This document shows, one piece after another, positions 17,143-25,970 of a DNA stretch of 64,000 bases. Numbering within the stretch: position 1 is the first letter of the stretch; each line of letters starts with the position of its first letter. Source of the stretch: JAEUIT01 sp044220875 (GTDB lineage: Bacteria > Planctomycetota > Phycisphaerae > Phycisphaerales > SM1A02). The notes under the pieces are model-generated. The model worked only from the letters and a program-made list of their open reading frames with translations, searched no databases and was not told the DNA's origin. The stretch lies in assembly GCA_044220875.1 (NCBI GenBank), contig JBGAQH010000004.1, positions 310,001 through 374,000 on the forward strand, given 5' to 3'. The position numbers and the translations under genes were made by a program.

Positions 17143-19284
17143 TCAGGCCGCGGCGGCGGTCGCCATCCCGACTCCGGCGGGAAGCTGGACGAGGCCCACG
17201 CTCTCGACGTCGACCCCCTTCGCCACCTCGTTGTAGCCGAGCACCACGATGCCGGGGATGTGCGGTTCGAGGGTCTGGCGAAGCTGGGCGCGAACCGCCG
17301 GACTCGTCACCACGATCGGCACGCGACCGGCGCTGACCAGCGGCTGGGCAGTCTCGGCGACGGCGCGGGCGATTCGCGCCGCGACCTGCGGCGGAATCGA
17401 GAAGGTGGTCCCCGCCGCGCCGCGGTCGATGTAGCCGCCGACGAGATCGTCGATCGCCGGATCCATCGTGACGCAGTGGAGCCGCGGCCGTCCGTTCTCG
17501 TCCGCCTCGCTGTGCATGGCGCAGATCGTTCGGCGAAGGGCATTGCGGACATACTCGACCAGCACGTCGGGGTCGCGGGTGTGCGGCACCCAGTCGGCAA
17601 GCGTCTCGAGCACCGTCTCGAGGTCGCGCACCGGAACGCGCTCGCGAAGGAGCGACTGAAGGACCTTCTGAAGCTCCGCGGGCTTGATGACCCCGGGCAC
17701 CGTCTCCTCGACCAGCTTCGGCGACTTCGTCTTGAGCTGCGTGAGCAGGTTGGCGACTTCCTCGCGCGTCAGCAGCTCGTCGGCATGTCGCCGCACGAGT
17801 TCGGTGAGGTGGGTCGCGGCCACGCTCGTGGCGTCGACGACGGTGTAGTTCATCGCCTCGGCCTTGGCCCGCACGTTCGGCTCGATCCACGTCGCCGCGA
17901 GGCCGAAGGCCGGCTCCTTCGCGGCGACCCCCTGCAGCCGTCCGCTGGCCAGACCCGCGTCCATCGCCATGAGAAGCTCGGGATAGACCACGCCCTCGCC
18001 GACCGAGGCGCCGCGGATGCGGACGCGATACTCGTTCGGCGGCAACTGCATGTTGTCGCGAATGCGGACCGGGGGCATGACGAGCCCGAGCTCGACCGCG
18101 AGCTGCCGGCGAATCGCCGCGATGCGGTCGAGCAGGTCGCCGCCGCGCGATGCGTCCACGAGCTGGACGAGGCCGTAGCCGATCTCGATCTCGAGAACAT
18201 CGACGGCGAGGAGTTCCTCGACGGGCTGGGCCGGCGGCGGCACGTTCGCCTTCGCTCGCTCCTCGTCGGTCTTGGCCTTCACCTTCTGCTTCTCGTTCCA
18301 GCCCATGTACCAGGCCAGCGCGGCGAGGCCGACCGACGCGGCGAGCAGCGGCAGCGTCGGCAGCGGCGTCATCGACAGGAGGGCGAGGAACCCCGAGATG
18401 AGGTAGAGCGCCATCGGCTGCGAGGCGAGCTGGTTGGGGATCTCCTCGCCGACCGTGCGGCCGTCGCCGGCGCGGGCCACGATGAGGCCCGAGGAGATGG
18501 CGATGATGAAGGCCGGGATCTGCGACGAGAGGCCGTCGCCGATCGAGAGCATCGTGAAGGTCTTGAGGGCGTCGGTGATCGTCCAGCCGAGCTGGAACTT
18601 GGCGATCGCGAACCCGCCGAGCACGTTGATGATCGTGATGATGATGCCTGCGATCGCATCGCCGCGGACGAACTTGCTGGCACCGTCCATCGCCCCGTAG
18701 AAGTCCGCCTCGCGGGTGATGTTCTCGCGGCGGGCCCGGGCCTCGGTCTCGTTGATGAGCCCGGCCGAAAGGTCGGCGTCGATCGCCATCTGCTTGCCGG
18801 GCATCGCGTCGAGGGTGAACCGCGCCGCGACCTCCGACATGCGCGTGGCACCCTTGGTGATCACCACGAACTGCACGATGACGAGGATCACGAAGATGAT
18901 GCCGCCGACGATCGGGTTCTCGCCGGCGACGAAGTTGGCGAAGGCCTGGATGACGTGGCCGGCGACGCTGAGCGCGGCCTTCGGGTCGGTGGTGTTGGTC
19001 GAGAGGATGAGCCGCGTGCTCGCGACGTTCAGGACCAGCCGGAAGAGGGTCGTCGCGAGCAGGAGCGCCGGGAAGACGCTGAAGTCGAGCGGCCGCTTCA
19101 TGTACATCGTCGTCATCATCACGATGGCGGCGATGGCGATGTTGGCGCAGATCAGGAGATCCATCACCGGCGCCGGCAACGGCACGACCAGCACGCCGAT
19201 GAGGAGCAGGAACGAGATCGGAACGATCAGGTGTCGCTGCGCGGCGATGCGATGGAGAAAGAGCGGAAGTCCGGTGGGTTGCAT
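17143..19284 (-). CDS. flhA: Flagellar type III export gate protein FlhA
   Basis: This 713-aa inner-membrane export-gate protein has about eight transmembrane helices in residues 15-320. The FHIPEP-family loop is visible with the phrases RPLDFSVFPALLLATTLFRL, MPGKQMAIDADLSAGLI and DGASKFVRGDAIAGI. The C-terminal cytosolic domain (about 350-713) binds export substrates and chaperones and includes LVDASRGGDLLDRIAAIRRQ. It is separated from flhB by 180 nt, nearly all occupied by a palindromic repeat. The length is normal for the family. Confidence 0.96.
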   Translation of the reverse strand: MQPTGLPLFLHRIAAQRHLIVPISFLLLIGVLVVPLPAPVMDLLICANIAIAAIVMMTTMYMKRPLDFSVFPALLLATTLFRLVLNVASTRLILSTNTTDPKAALSVAGHVIQAFANFVAGENPIVGGIIFVILVIVQFVVITKGATRMSEVAARFTLDAMPGKQMAIDADLSAGLINETEARARRENITREADFYGAMDGASKFVRGDAIAGIIITIINVLGGFAIAKFQLGWTITDALKTFTMLSIGDGLSSQIPAFIIAISSGLIVARAGDGRTVGEEIPNQLASQPMALYLISGFLALLSMTPLPTLPLLAASVGLAALAWYMGWNEKQKVKAKTDEERAKANVPPPAQPVEELLAVDVLEIEIGYGLVQLVDASRGGDLLDRIAAIRRQLAVELGLVMPPVRIRDNMQLPPNEYRVRIRGASVGEGVVYPELLMAMDAGLASGRLQGVAAKEPAFGLAATWIEPNVRAKAEAMNYTVVDATSVAATHLTELVRRHADELLTREEVANLLTQLKTKSPKLVEETVPGVIKPAELQKVLQSLLRERVPVRDLETVLETLADWVPHTRDPDVLVEYVRNALRRTICAMHSEADENGRPRLHCVTMDPAIDDLVGGYIDRGAAGTTFSIPPQVAARIARAVAETAQPLVSAGRVPIVVTSPAVRAQLRQTLEPHIPGIVVLGYNEVAKGVDVESVGLVQLPAGVGMATAAAA

Positions 19285-19308
19285 GATCGTTCAGCGAGGG
19301 GGAGCCGG

Positions 19309-19446
19309 ATTCAACACAGAGGCACAGAGGACACAGAGGGCCACAGAGACGTCAATTGGAATGCGAGTTCGGGCGGCATTGCTCAGGTCCTTGTTTCTTG
19401 CTCATGCTCTGTGCACCTCTGTGTCCTCTGTGCCTCTGTGTTGAAC
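19309..19446. repeat. Palindromic CACAGAG-type element between flhB and flhA (short subtype)
   Basis: Two arms of about 38 bp (19309-19348 and 19407-19446) are near-perfect inverted copies rich in CACAGAGG. They enclose a 58-bp centre with no similarity I can see to the longer elements. The outer ends read TTCAACACAGAGG. The element fills most of the flhB-flhA gap and would fold into a long hairpin in the transcript. It could affect termination or mRNA processing, or simply be a tolerated insertion. Confidence 0.8.
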
Positions 19447-19464
19447 ACTCTGTCGTGTCGCGCG

Positions 19465-20580
19465 TCACGCCGGCACCCCCGCCGCGGCGCGCGGCTTCCG
19501 TCGCGCCGCGCGGCGTTCCTCGGCACCGTCGAGGCGGTAGACGAAGGCGAGGATCTCGGCGACGGCCTTGTAGAAGTCGGGCGGCACCTCGCCGCCGACG
19601 GGGACCTGCTTGTAGAGCGCCCGGGCCAGCGGCTTCCGCTCGACGATCGGGATGCCGTGCTGCCTGGCGATCTGCCGGATGCGCATCGCCAGGTGGTCGG
19701 CGCCCTTGGCCACGACCTTCGGGGCCAGCATCGTCTCGGCGTCGTATTGGATAGCGATCGAGATGTGCTCGGGGTTGGTGACGATCACGTCGGCCTTCGG
19801 CACTGCGGTCGAGATCCGCTGCATCGCGAGCTGGCGCTGGATCTGGAAGCGGCGCCGCTTGACGTCCGGGTCGCCCTCGCTCTGCTTGTACTCTTCCTTC
19901 ACCTGCTGCTTGGTCATGCGCAGCTCGGACTTGTGCTTCCAGAGCTGGACGACGTAGTCGATCGCCCCCAGAATGAGGAGGGCGACGCCGATCCGGATCG
20001 CCAGGTCGAAGAGCATGCCCGCGGCGGCGACCGCGGCGAGCTGGGCCTCAAAGGCCGGAAGCGTGACGAGCTGGCGCACGAATCCCGCGACGGTGACGTA
20101 GGCGACGGTGCCGACGACGATCACCTTCGCAAGATCGAAGCCGGTCTTCACCAGCCCGTGCTTGCCGAGCAGCCGGCCGAGGCCCGCCATCGGATTGAGG
20201 CGCTCGATCTTCGGCGTGAGCGGCCGCGTGGTGAGGAGGAAGCCGATCTGCCAGGCATGGGCGAGCCAGGCGAGGACGAAGGCAACCGAGAGGATCGCCG
20301 CCGAGATCCACGCGTAGGAACTCAGCATCGGTCGCGTCAGGTCCTCGAGCCGCGCCGGGTCCGCGGCGTCGGCGCCGAGTTCGGGGTCGAGCGCCGAGCG
20401 GATCATGCCGGCGAAGGCGGCGAGCAGCGGCTGCAGGCCGACCGCCAGGGCGATCGCCGAGGCGAGCAGCAGGATCGCCGCGGAGGCGTCACCGCTCTTG
20501 GCGACGTTGCCCTCCTCGCGGGCCTCCTGCATGCGCTTCGAGGTCGCTTCCTCCGTGCGTTCGCCGAGATCCTCCGCCAT
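19465..20580 (-). CDS. flhB: Flagellar export switch protein FlhB
   Basis: This 371-aa protein has four transmembrane helices in the first ~210 residues and an FlhB-type cytosolic domain. It starts MAEDLGERTEEATSKRMQEA, the family signature, so 20580 is preferred over an upstream start. It lies 2 nt after the fliR stop. FlhB cleaves itself between Asn and Pro in NPTH to switch export specificity from rod/hook to filament. Here the site reads NPEH at 269-272: Asn269, Pro270 and His272 are kept but Thr271 is Glu. Autocleavage is still likely because Asn and Pro are the key residues. Confidence 0.95.
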   Translation of the reverse strand: MAEDLGERTEEATSKRMQEAREEGNVAKSGDASAAILLLASAIALAVGLQPLLAAFAGMIRSALDPELGADAADPARLEDLTRPMLSSYAWISAAILSVAFVLAWLAHAWQIGFLLTTRPLTPKIERLNPMAGLGRLLGKHGLVKTGFDLAKVIVVGTVAYVTVAGFVRQLVTLPAFEAQLAAVAAAGMLFDLAIRIGVALLILGAIDYVVQLWKHKSELRMTKQQVKEEYKQSEGDPDVKRRRFQIQRQLAMQRISTAVPKADVIVTNPEHISIAIQYDAETMLAPKVVAKGADHLAMRIRQIARQHGIPIVERKPLARALYKQVPVGGEVPPDFYKAVAEILAFVYRLDGAEERRAARRKPRAAAGVPA

Positions 20581-20582
20581 GG

Positions 20583-21407
20583 TCAGGCGCCCCCTTCGAG
20601 GACGAACCAACGCGACAGGAGCGTGAGGTCGTCGGTGAGGAATGACTGCAGGGCCTCGCCGATCGCGCCCATGCCCAGGACGAGAATGCCCAGGCCGAGC
20701 ATGATGCGAAGCGGGAAGCCGAGGTTCATCAGGTGAAAGGAGGGCACGGACTTCGAGAGGAAGCCCAGGGCCACCGACTCGAGGAGGAAGAGGCAGACCA
20801 TCGGCGCCGAGACCCGCAGCGCGAACTCGAGCGACGCGAGGGTCACGCCGGCAAGCAGCCGCACGAGCGAGTTGTCCAGTCCCCAGCCCCCGACCGAGAT
20901 CACCTCGCCGACGCCGCCGAGCTTCACGTAGTGGAAGCTGCGCAGCACGGCGAGCGTCATCTGCTCATGGCCCCCTACGGCAAGGAACGAGGCAAAGCCG
21001 AGGAAGAAGAGGATCTGCTCGAGGACGTCGCCCTCGTCCTCCATCGCCGGGTTGTAGAGGCGGGCGAAGCCGAGACCCATCTGCGTGCCCATCACCTGGC
21101 CGCCCATCTGCATCGCGATGAGCGGGAAGAGGGCGAGGAAGCCGACGACCGCGCCGACGAGCAGCTCGCAGGCCATCATCGGGGCCATCGAAGCAACGTC
21201 GAAGGGAACGTCTGCGCCGCGGAGCGGGCCGGCGGCGAGCATCGGGTAGGTCGCCAAGGCGAGCATGGCGATGAGCAGGGCCTTCACGAGGCGCGGGATC
21301 GTCGACGAGGCGAAGAGCGGGGCGAAGATCGCCAGCCCGCCGATCCGCACGAGCACCAGGACCGCCGGGCCCAGGTGTTTCGAGAGGATGTCGAGCGAGT
21401 GTCCCAC
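20583..21407 (-). CDS. fliR: Flagellar export protein FliR
   Basis: This 274-aa integral membrane protein forms part of the export-gate core with FliP and FliQ. It has about seven hydrophobic segments and the family phrases PLIAMQMGGQVMGTQMGLGFA and LALRVSAP-like FALRVSAPMVCLFLLESVALGFLS. The start is GTG, 14 nt after fliQ, and the product ends 2 nt before flhB. Its length is close to normal (about 260). Confidence 0.93.
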   Translation of the reverse strand: MGHSLDILSKHLGPAVLVLVRIGGLAIFAPLFASSTIPRLVKALLIAMLALATYPMLAAGPLRGADVPFDVASMAPMMACELLVGAVVGFLALFPLIAMQMGGQVMGTQMGLGFARLYNPAMEDEGDVLEQILFFLGFASFLAVGGHEQMTLAVLRSFHYVKLGGVGEVISVGGWGLDNSLVRLLAGVTLASLEFALRVSAPMVCLFLLESVALGFLSKSVPSFHLMNLGFPLRIMLGLGILVLGMGAIGEALQSFLTDDLTLLSRWFVLEGGA

Positions 21408-21421
21408 GGGTCGGAGATCCT

Positions 21422-21670
21422 TCAGGAGGCGGTGAACATGGTCGCGGCGAACTCCATGAGCTGCACCGAGAGCCAGCCGAGGAGGGCCACCGCGACGACG
21501 AGCATCGAGGCGATCTTGGGGACGAAGGAAATGGTCTGGTCCTGGATCTGCGTCACTGCCTGCACGATGCTGATGGCGAGGCCGACGACGAGGCCAACGG
21601 CCAGGATGGGCGCCGAGAGAACAAGCGAGAGCATGAGGGCATCACGGACGAGGTCGAGCGAATCGGTCAC
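21422..21670 (-). CDS. fliQ: Flagellar export protein FliQ
   Basis: This is an 82-aa two-helix membrane protein of the export gate. The sequence VTDSLDLVRDALMLSLVLSA, then VVGLAISIVQAVTQIQDQTI and FVPKIASML, is characteristic. A GTG start at 21670 with AAAGGGA 8 nt upstream gives the family length (about 89). The longer reading frame upstream adds an Arg-rich tail with no counterpart in FliQ. It lies 14 nt before fliR and 225 nt after fliP; I see nothing identifiable in that gap. Confidence 0.92.
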   Translation of the reverse strand: MTDSLDLVRDALMLSLVLSAPILAVGLVVGLAISIVQAVTQIQDQTISFVPKIASMLVVAVALLGWLSVQLMEFAATMFTAS

Positions 21671-21895
21671 TGCGAGGTCCCTTTCCGCGCCGAAACGTCG
21701 GCGGCGCTGGGCATCTCCCAATCCCGTGGGGGCGATTCGGCGGAGCCGCACGCGCGGCGCCGCAGACGTCATCTTTCCCGTCCTCCTCACGCCGTCCCGT
21801 CACTCCATGTTCCGGGCCGGCGTCATCGTTCTCCCGTCCGTTGTCTCCATTGATTCGGGTTGTGCATGCGGGGCGGCGCGAGGGTCGCGTCGCCG

Positions 21896-22771
21896 CTAGA
21901 CGAAGGGCACGCCTCCGGCGAAGAGGCCCGCCACCGACTCCATGACCGGCGCCTCGCGGGCGAACCCCGCGATGAGCGATCCGCAGATGAGCTGCCATCC
22001 GTCCACCATCACGAAGAGCAGCAGCTTGAAGGGCATCGAGATGAGCACCGGCGGCAGCATCATCATGCCCATCGAGATGAGGAGGCTCGAGATCACCATG
22101 TCGATCACCAGGAACGGCAGGTAGATCCGGAAGCCGATCAGGAACGATGCCTTGAGCTCGCTCAGCACGAAGGCCGGCACGAGCGTGATCATGTCGACGT
22201 CGCGGTCCCAGGTGAGCCTCGACGGGTCGCTCGTGTCGATGCCGCGGTGTTCGAGCAGCATGAAGACGGCCGAGGTGTTCCCCGACTTCTCGATCTGGGC
22301 GATCATGAACTCGCGGAGCGGCTTCTTCGCGTCGTCCCAGGCCCGCATCTGGTTGGTGTGCTCGCCCCGCGCGTAGGGCGCGAGCCCCTCGTTCCACATG
22401 CGGCCGAAGGTCGGACCCATCACCACGACGGAGAGGAAGAGGCTGAGGCCGACGATCACCTGGCTCGGCGGGAGCGACTGTGTGCCCAGCGCCTGCCGGA
22501 GCAGGCTGAGGACGATCACGATCCGCGTGAAGGACGTGCAGAGGATGAGCAGCCCCGGCGCCACGCTCAGCACCGTGAGCAGGACGATGATGTTGAGCTG
22601 TGTGCTCAGCCCGCCCTTCTCGACGCCCGGGATCGACTTCGAGACGTCCTCGACGACGCCGATCGGGTTGAGGTCCTCGAGCGCCTTCGCGCCGGCGTCG
22701 CCGGCCCACGCGCCGCCGGCGAGAAGCCCGACGGCCAGGAGCGCGACGAGGACGAGCAGACGGCGCGTCAT
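21896..22771 (-). CDS. fliP: Flagellar export protein FliP
   Basis: This 291-aa FliP protein builds the export pore with FliQ and FliR. A cleavable signal peptide (about 1-23) is followed by a periplasmic loop and four membrane segments. Family motifs are visible: LLTVLSVAPGLLILCTSFTRI, FLSVVVMGPTFGRMWNEGL and FRIYLPFLVIDMVISSLLIS, with the Met-rich GMMMLPPVLISMPFKLLLF. The ATG overlaps the fliO stop by 4 nt, so translation is probably coupled. Confidence 0.95.
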   Translation of the reverse strand: MTRRLLVLVALLAVGLLAGGAWAGDAGAKALEDLNPIGVVEDVSKSIPGVEKGGLSTQLNIIVLLTVLSVAPGLLILCTSFTRIVIVLSLLRQALGTQSLPPSQVIVGLSLFLSVVVMGPTFGRMWNEGLAPYARGEHTNQMRAWDDAKKPLREFMIAQIEKSGNTSAVFMLLEHRGIDTSDPSRLTWDRDVDMITLVPAFVLSELKASFLIGFRIYLPFLVIDMVISSLLISMGMMMLPPVLISMPFKLLLFVMVDGWQLICGSLIAGFAREAPVMESVAGLFAGGVPFV

Positions 22772-23481
22772 GCCCGCACCCCGACGAGGCGCATCGCTGC
22801 GCCGTTGGGCCCGCGACGCTTTGTCAGGTCGACGGTCTCGGTCACGATCGGTTCGGGGCGCTGCGCGGGCAGGGCCCGGGTCCGCGCCGGCTCTCCCTCG
22901 TCGCGCTCGAGCGAACGGACCAGCTCTCGCTCGAACCGCTCGCGGGCGGGCGTGCCGGCCTCGATGCGGGTGCGGAGGAGGGCGATCTCCTGCGGATCGC
23001 TGAATTCGCAGAGCGTTTCCATCCTTCCCGCCGACTGGTGGGCGCAGATCACGCGGGCGCCGACCGAGATGAGGAGGAGCGACTGGCCCTTCGCGACCGG
23101 AAAGCGGCCGAGGACCTGGACGACCCCCGAGGGCCTGCGCGCCGCGAGCGGGTCGACGAGCTTGCGGGCCACGTGCCGCACGACGAGGGCGAGGGCGAGG
23201 ACGGCACCTAACGCGACGACCGTTCGCACGGCGTCGCCCGTGAAGGAGCCGCTCGGGGCGGCGATCGGGCGCTTGGCGTCGGCGTCGGTGGCGGCGGCCG
23301 GCTCGGGCGCCGCGACGGCGGCGGGCGGGACGATCGGGCGTCCGGCGTCCTCCCCCGCGGCCCATGCGCGGCCCGCGATCGCCGCGACGGCCGCGAAGCC
23401 GAGCACGAGGCGGCGGCGTGCCGCGGCACAGCGGGCGATGCGGCTGAGGGAGGTTCCGTGACGAACCTGGGCGCGGGTCAT
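22768..23481 (-). CDS. fliO: Flagellar biosynthesis protein FliO
   Basis: This 237-aa single-pass membrane protein helps assemble the FliP ring. It has a signal-like N-terminus (about 20-42) and an Ala/Pro-rich stretch. A transmembrane helix lies near 86-104, followed by the cytosolic FliO core: RRPSGVVQVLGRFPVAKGQSLLLISVG is the recognisable strand pattern. The position between fliN and fliP supports the call. The tail (about 170-237) is longer than in small FliO proteins and Arg/Glu-rich. Confidence 0.82.
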   Translation of the reverse strand: MTRAQVRHGTSLSRIARCAAARRRLVLGFAAVAAIAGRAWAAGEDAGRPIVPPAAVAAPEPAAATDADAKRPIAAPSGSFTGDAVRTVVALGAVLALALVVRHVARKLVDPLAARRPSGVVQVLGRFPVAKGQSLLLISVGARVICAHQSAGRMETLCEFSDPQEIALLRTRIEAGTPARERFERELVRSLERDEGEPARTRALPAQRPEPIVTETVDLTKRRGPNGAAMRLVGVRA

Positions 23482-23562
23482 GGGAGGGGAGATCCTCGGC
23501 GCTGGCGTCCGTCGCCGTGAGGGGCGCCGGGCGCCGCGGGTGCGGCGGGCGCGAGCAAAGCG

Positions 23563-23979
23563 TTAGGCGACGTCGGACTTCGGGACGGAGTGGCGCGTCG
23601 CGTAGGCGCCGGAGGACTCGACCGAGGGCTGGAGCGGCTCGATGATCTCGCTGACGCGCACGCAGAAGGCCTCGTTGAGCACGAGGACCTCGCCGCGGGC
23701 GATGTGGCGGCCGTTCACGTAGATGTCGACGGGGTCGCCCGCGGCCTTGTCGAGCTCGACGACGGAGTCGGGCGAGAGCCGCAGGACGTCCTCGACGAGC
23801 ATGCGGGTTCGCCCCAGCTCGATGCGCACCTGCAGGTTCACGTCGCGCAGCAGATCGATGCCCGCGTGGCTCGTCTCCGAGCCGGCCGGGCGACTGAGAT
23901 CGGGGAAGACCGCCGACGCGGGAGCCGTGGCTCCGGATGGGGCCGGCGATGACGCGGGCGTGGAAGAGGGATCGGGCAT
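23563..23979 (-). CDS. fliN: Flagellar motor switch protein FliN
   Basis: This 138-aa protein carries the SpoA (C-ring) domain in its last ~85 residues: DVNLQVRIELGRTRMLVEDVL, then SVVELDKAAGDPVDIYVNG and the closing VLVLNEAFCVRVSEII. FliN forms the cytoplasmic C-ring with FliM and FliG and helps set motor direction. The first ~45 residues are Ser/Pro/Ala-rich. The start at 23979 is chosen because GGAGG stands 6 nt upstream; a longer frame exists but lacks this. No fliM lies between fliL and fliN. Confidence 0.93.
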   Translation of the reverse strand: MPDPSSTPASSPAPSGATAPASAVFPDLSRPAGSETSHAGIDLLRDVNLQVRIELGRTRMLVEDVLRLSPDSVVELDKAAGDPVDIYVNGRHIARGEVLVLNEAFCVRVSEIIEPLQPSVESSGAYATRHSVPKSDVA

Positions 23980-24198
23980 GCAGCCTCCGTGCCGATGCGT
24001 CGACGAGACGTCAACGCTGCCCGCCGTCACATCCTGCGACGGCGCCATCTTCACCCCTGCGTGCCGACTGGATCGGCCGAGGGGATCGGAACGCTGCAGA
24101 GAATCACTCCCCGTCCGCGTCATTTCGGCTCGCGACGCGCAAGGAGGAGGGATCCTCCCAAGCGGGTCGCGGCATGGATTGCGCGGGCCCGGTGCGGC

Positions 24199-24756
24199 TC
24201 AGCGGTTCACGCGGATGCCCGTGCCCGAGACGATCACGCACTTCTGGACGACCGGCTCGCCCTCACCCTCGCCGCTCTTCTTGTCGAATCGCTCGCGGAG
24301 GAGCGTCTCGACGCGGCGGGTCATGCTCTCCATGCGGGGTTCCTGGAGGTGATGGGGTTCGGACGTCCGCCAGAGCGCGGCGATGTCCGCCCGCAGCTCG
24401 TTCTTGAACCGCTCGATCTCCTCGGTCACCGACTCCTCGTTCTTCTTCTTCACCTGCACGTAGATCTCGGTCGGATAGACGTAGGTGAGGCCGCTCCGGT
24501 CGTTGGCCAGGCGCTCGTTGAGCACCAGCACCTCGACGAGCTTCTCCTCCTCCGGATCGACGTGCACCGTCGGCTCGGTCGCCTCCGCGGCCTTGGGCTT
24601 GTTCATCATCTTGAACACGCCGCCCAGCACCGCGCCCTCGACGACCAGCAGCACGACCGTGATGATCGCGAACTTCGCGCCGCCGCCGCCGGCCTTCTTC
24701 GGGGCTTCCGCCTCGGCAGGCTTGGCTTCCTCTTTCTTTTCGGTCTTCTCGGCCAT
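24199..24756 (-). CDS. fliL: Flagellar basal-body-associated protein FliL
   Basis: This 185-aa protein has a Lys/Glu/Ala-rich cytoplasmic N-terminus (1-27) and one transmembrane helix (about 28-50). The periplasmic FliL domain follows, with KLVEVLVLNERLANDRSGLT and a C-terminal MTRRVETLLRERFD and VVQKCVIVSGTGIRV. FliL supports stator function around the motor. It is the first recognisable gene of the block; a 98-nt gap separates it from the kinase gene upstream. GGAG lies about 7 nt before the ATG. Confidence 0.85.
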   Translation of the reverse strand: MAEKTEKKEEAKPAEAEAPKKAGGGGAKFAIITVVLLVVEGAVLGGVFKMMNKPKAAEATEPTVHVDPEEEKLVEVLVLNERLANDRSGLTYVYPTEIYVQVKKKNEESVTEEIERFKNELRADIAALWRTSEPHHLQEPRMESMTRRVETLLRERFDKKSGEGEGEPVVQKCVIVSGTGIRVNR

Positions 24757-24854
24757 GTCGGGCTCCGTCGGAGGGTCAGGCGATGGAACGCAGATCGCGC
24801 TTCCCGGGTGCGGGAAAGCGCCGTCTCGCTCATCGACGCGGGCGACCGCCGACT

Positions 24855-25790
24855 TCAGCCCGGAGGCAGAAGGAGCCGCAGCGCAGCGGGTTGGATGCCG
24901 ATCTGTGCCGCGCTGAAGGCCTGTCCGACCGGGTCGCCGTCGGCTTGCCAGGGAGCGGCATCGCTGGTCGTGACGCGAATCCGGCGGCAGCGGAATCGCG
25001 GCAATCCCACCAGTTCGCGATTCAGGATGGTCCGCGTAAGCCGGAACCGAGGCCACCATGACAGGGCACTGAGACCTCCCGTCGCGGACAGGAAGACGCC
25101 GTCCAAGAACCCGTCGGACCCCTCCGCCCGCCGGACCGGGTCGATCCGGAATCCGTACTCGCCGAGGTTCCCGATGATCAGGACCCCCCTCCCCAGCCGC
25201 TGCTCGGGCTGGTCGTCCAGCGCGATCGTGACCTCCGGCGCTCTCCAGCGCCGAAGCTGGCGAAGGATCGCCGGGACGTAACTCCAGTGCGAGATTGACC
25301 CGCCGCGGCGGCTGGTGAGATCGTGGACCACGGCGGCATCGAATCCGGTGGAGGCCATGATCGCGAAACGCGTCGGAGCCGCCTCCACACGGGCCGCATC
25401 GCCGTCCGCAACGGCGATGGTGCCAAGGTCCAACGATGAGGTGCGAAAGCGATCGATCGCCGCCGCCAGGAGCTGCGGCGATGGAGCCATGCCGAAGGCC
25501 CGGGCGAAGAGGTTCTCCGTGCCCGCCGCGGCATGCCACACCGCCGCCTGCGAATGGGCCAGGACACCCAGCGCCATGTGGACGGCACCATCGCCACCCA
25601 CCACCACGACCACCTCCCGGTCGGCCACAAGCGGCGGAAGCCACTCCTCGGGAGCACCGCGCCGCGTCGCGGCCGCGACCACGTCGTGGCCCAGAGAGGC
25701 CAGGAATCGGCGGGACTCCTCGGCGATCCACGCTGCGCGGCCGGACCCCGAGACGGGATTGAACAGGAGAATGACGCGACGGGAGGCCAT
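24855..25790 (-). CDS. Diacylglycerol kinase-like lipid kinase (DAGK catalytic family)
   Basis: This 311-aa protein resembles the YegS/DgkB lipid kinases, which phosphorylate diacylglycerol or sphingoid lipids with ATP. The glycine-rich loop opens with LLFNPVSGSGRAAW. The catalytic GGDG sits at 65-68 (VVVVGGDGAVHMAL) and the second loop GTENLFARAFG at about 90-100. Typical enzymes have GGDGT and GTxNDFAR, so the Thr-to-Ala and Asp-to-Leu changes are mild departures. The start is an ATG at 25790. It is next to flagellar genes but unrelated to them in function. Confidence 0.82.
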   Translation of the reverse strand: MASRRVILLFNPVSGSGRAAWIAEESRRFLASLGHDVVAAATRRGAPEEWLPPLVADREVVVVVGGDGAVHMALGVLAHSQAAVWHAAAGTENLFARAFGMAPSPQLLAAAIDRFRTSSLDLGTIAVADGDAARVEAAPTRFAIMASTGFDAAVVHDLTSRRGGSISHWSYVPAILRQLRRWRAPEVTIALDDQPEQRLGRGVLIIGNLGEYGFRIDPVRRAEGSDGFLDGVFLSATGGLSALSWWPRFRLTRTILNRELVGLPRFRCRRIRVTTSDAAPWQADGDPVGQAFSAAQIGIQPAALRLLLPPG

Positions 25791-25970
25791 CAAGCGTGAC
25801 GGTGGCGGCGAGCGTGACGGTGGCGGCAGCCAGCCGCGCTCCCGCGGGGGTGATCATCGCCGTCGTCGGCCGGTTCGTCGAATCATCGCCGATCGGTCCG
25901 GCTCAAGGTGCCGCCCGGCATCGCTCGACCTCCCTGTTGGGCCCAGAATCGCTGGTACCATCGGACCTCC

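Noticed and set aside
17005..20736. A 1243-codon plus-strand open frame and similar very long frames opposite real genes (42-2393 plus, 5144-8065 minus)
   Set aside because: They lie antisense to well-supported flagellar, protease and metabolic genes. They are rich in Arg, Asp and Glu, as expected for shadows in high-GC DNA, and show no domains.
25792..25828. Two 18-bp direct repeats (AGCGTGACGGTGGCGGCG-like) between the lipid kinase and BamD-like genes
   Set aside because: Only two units; too little to assign any function.
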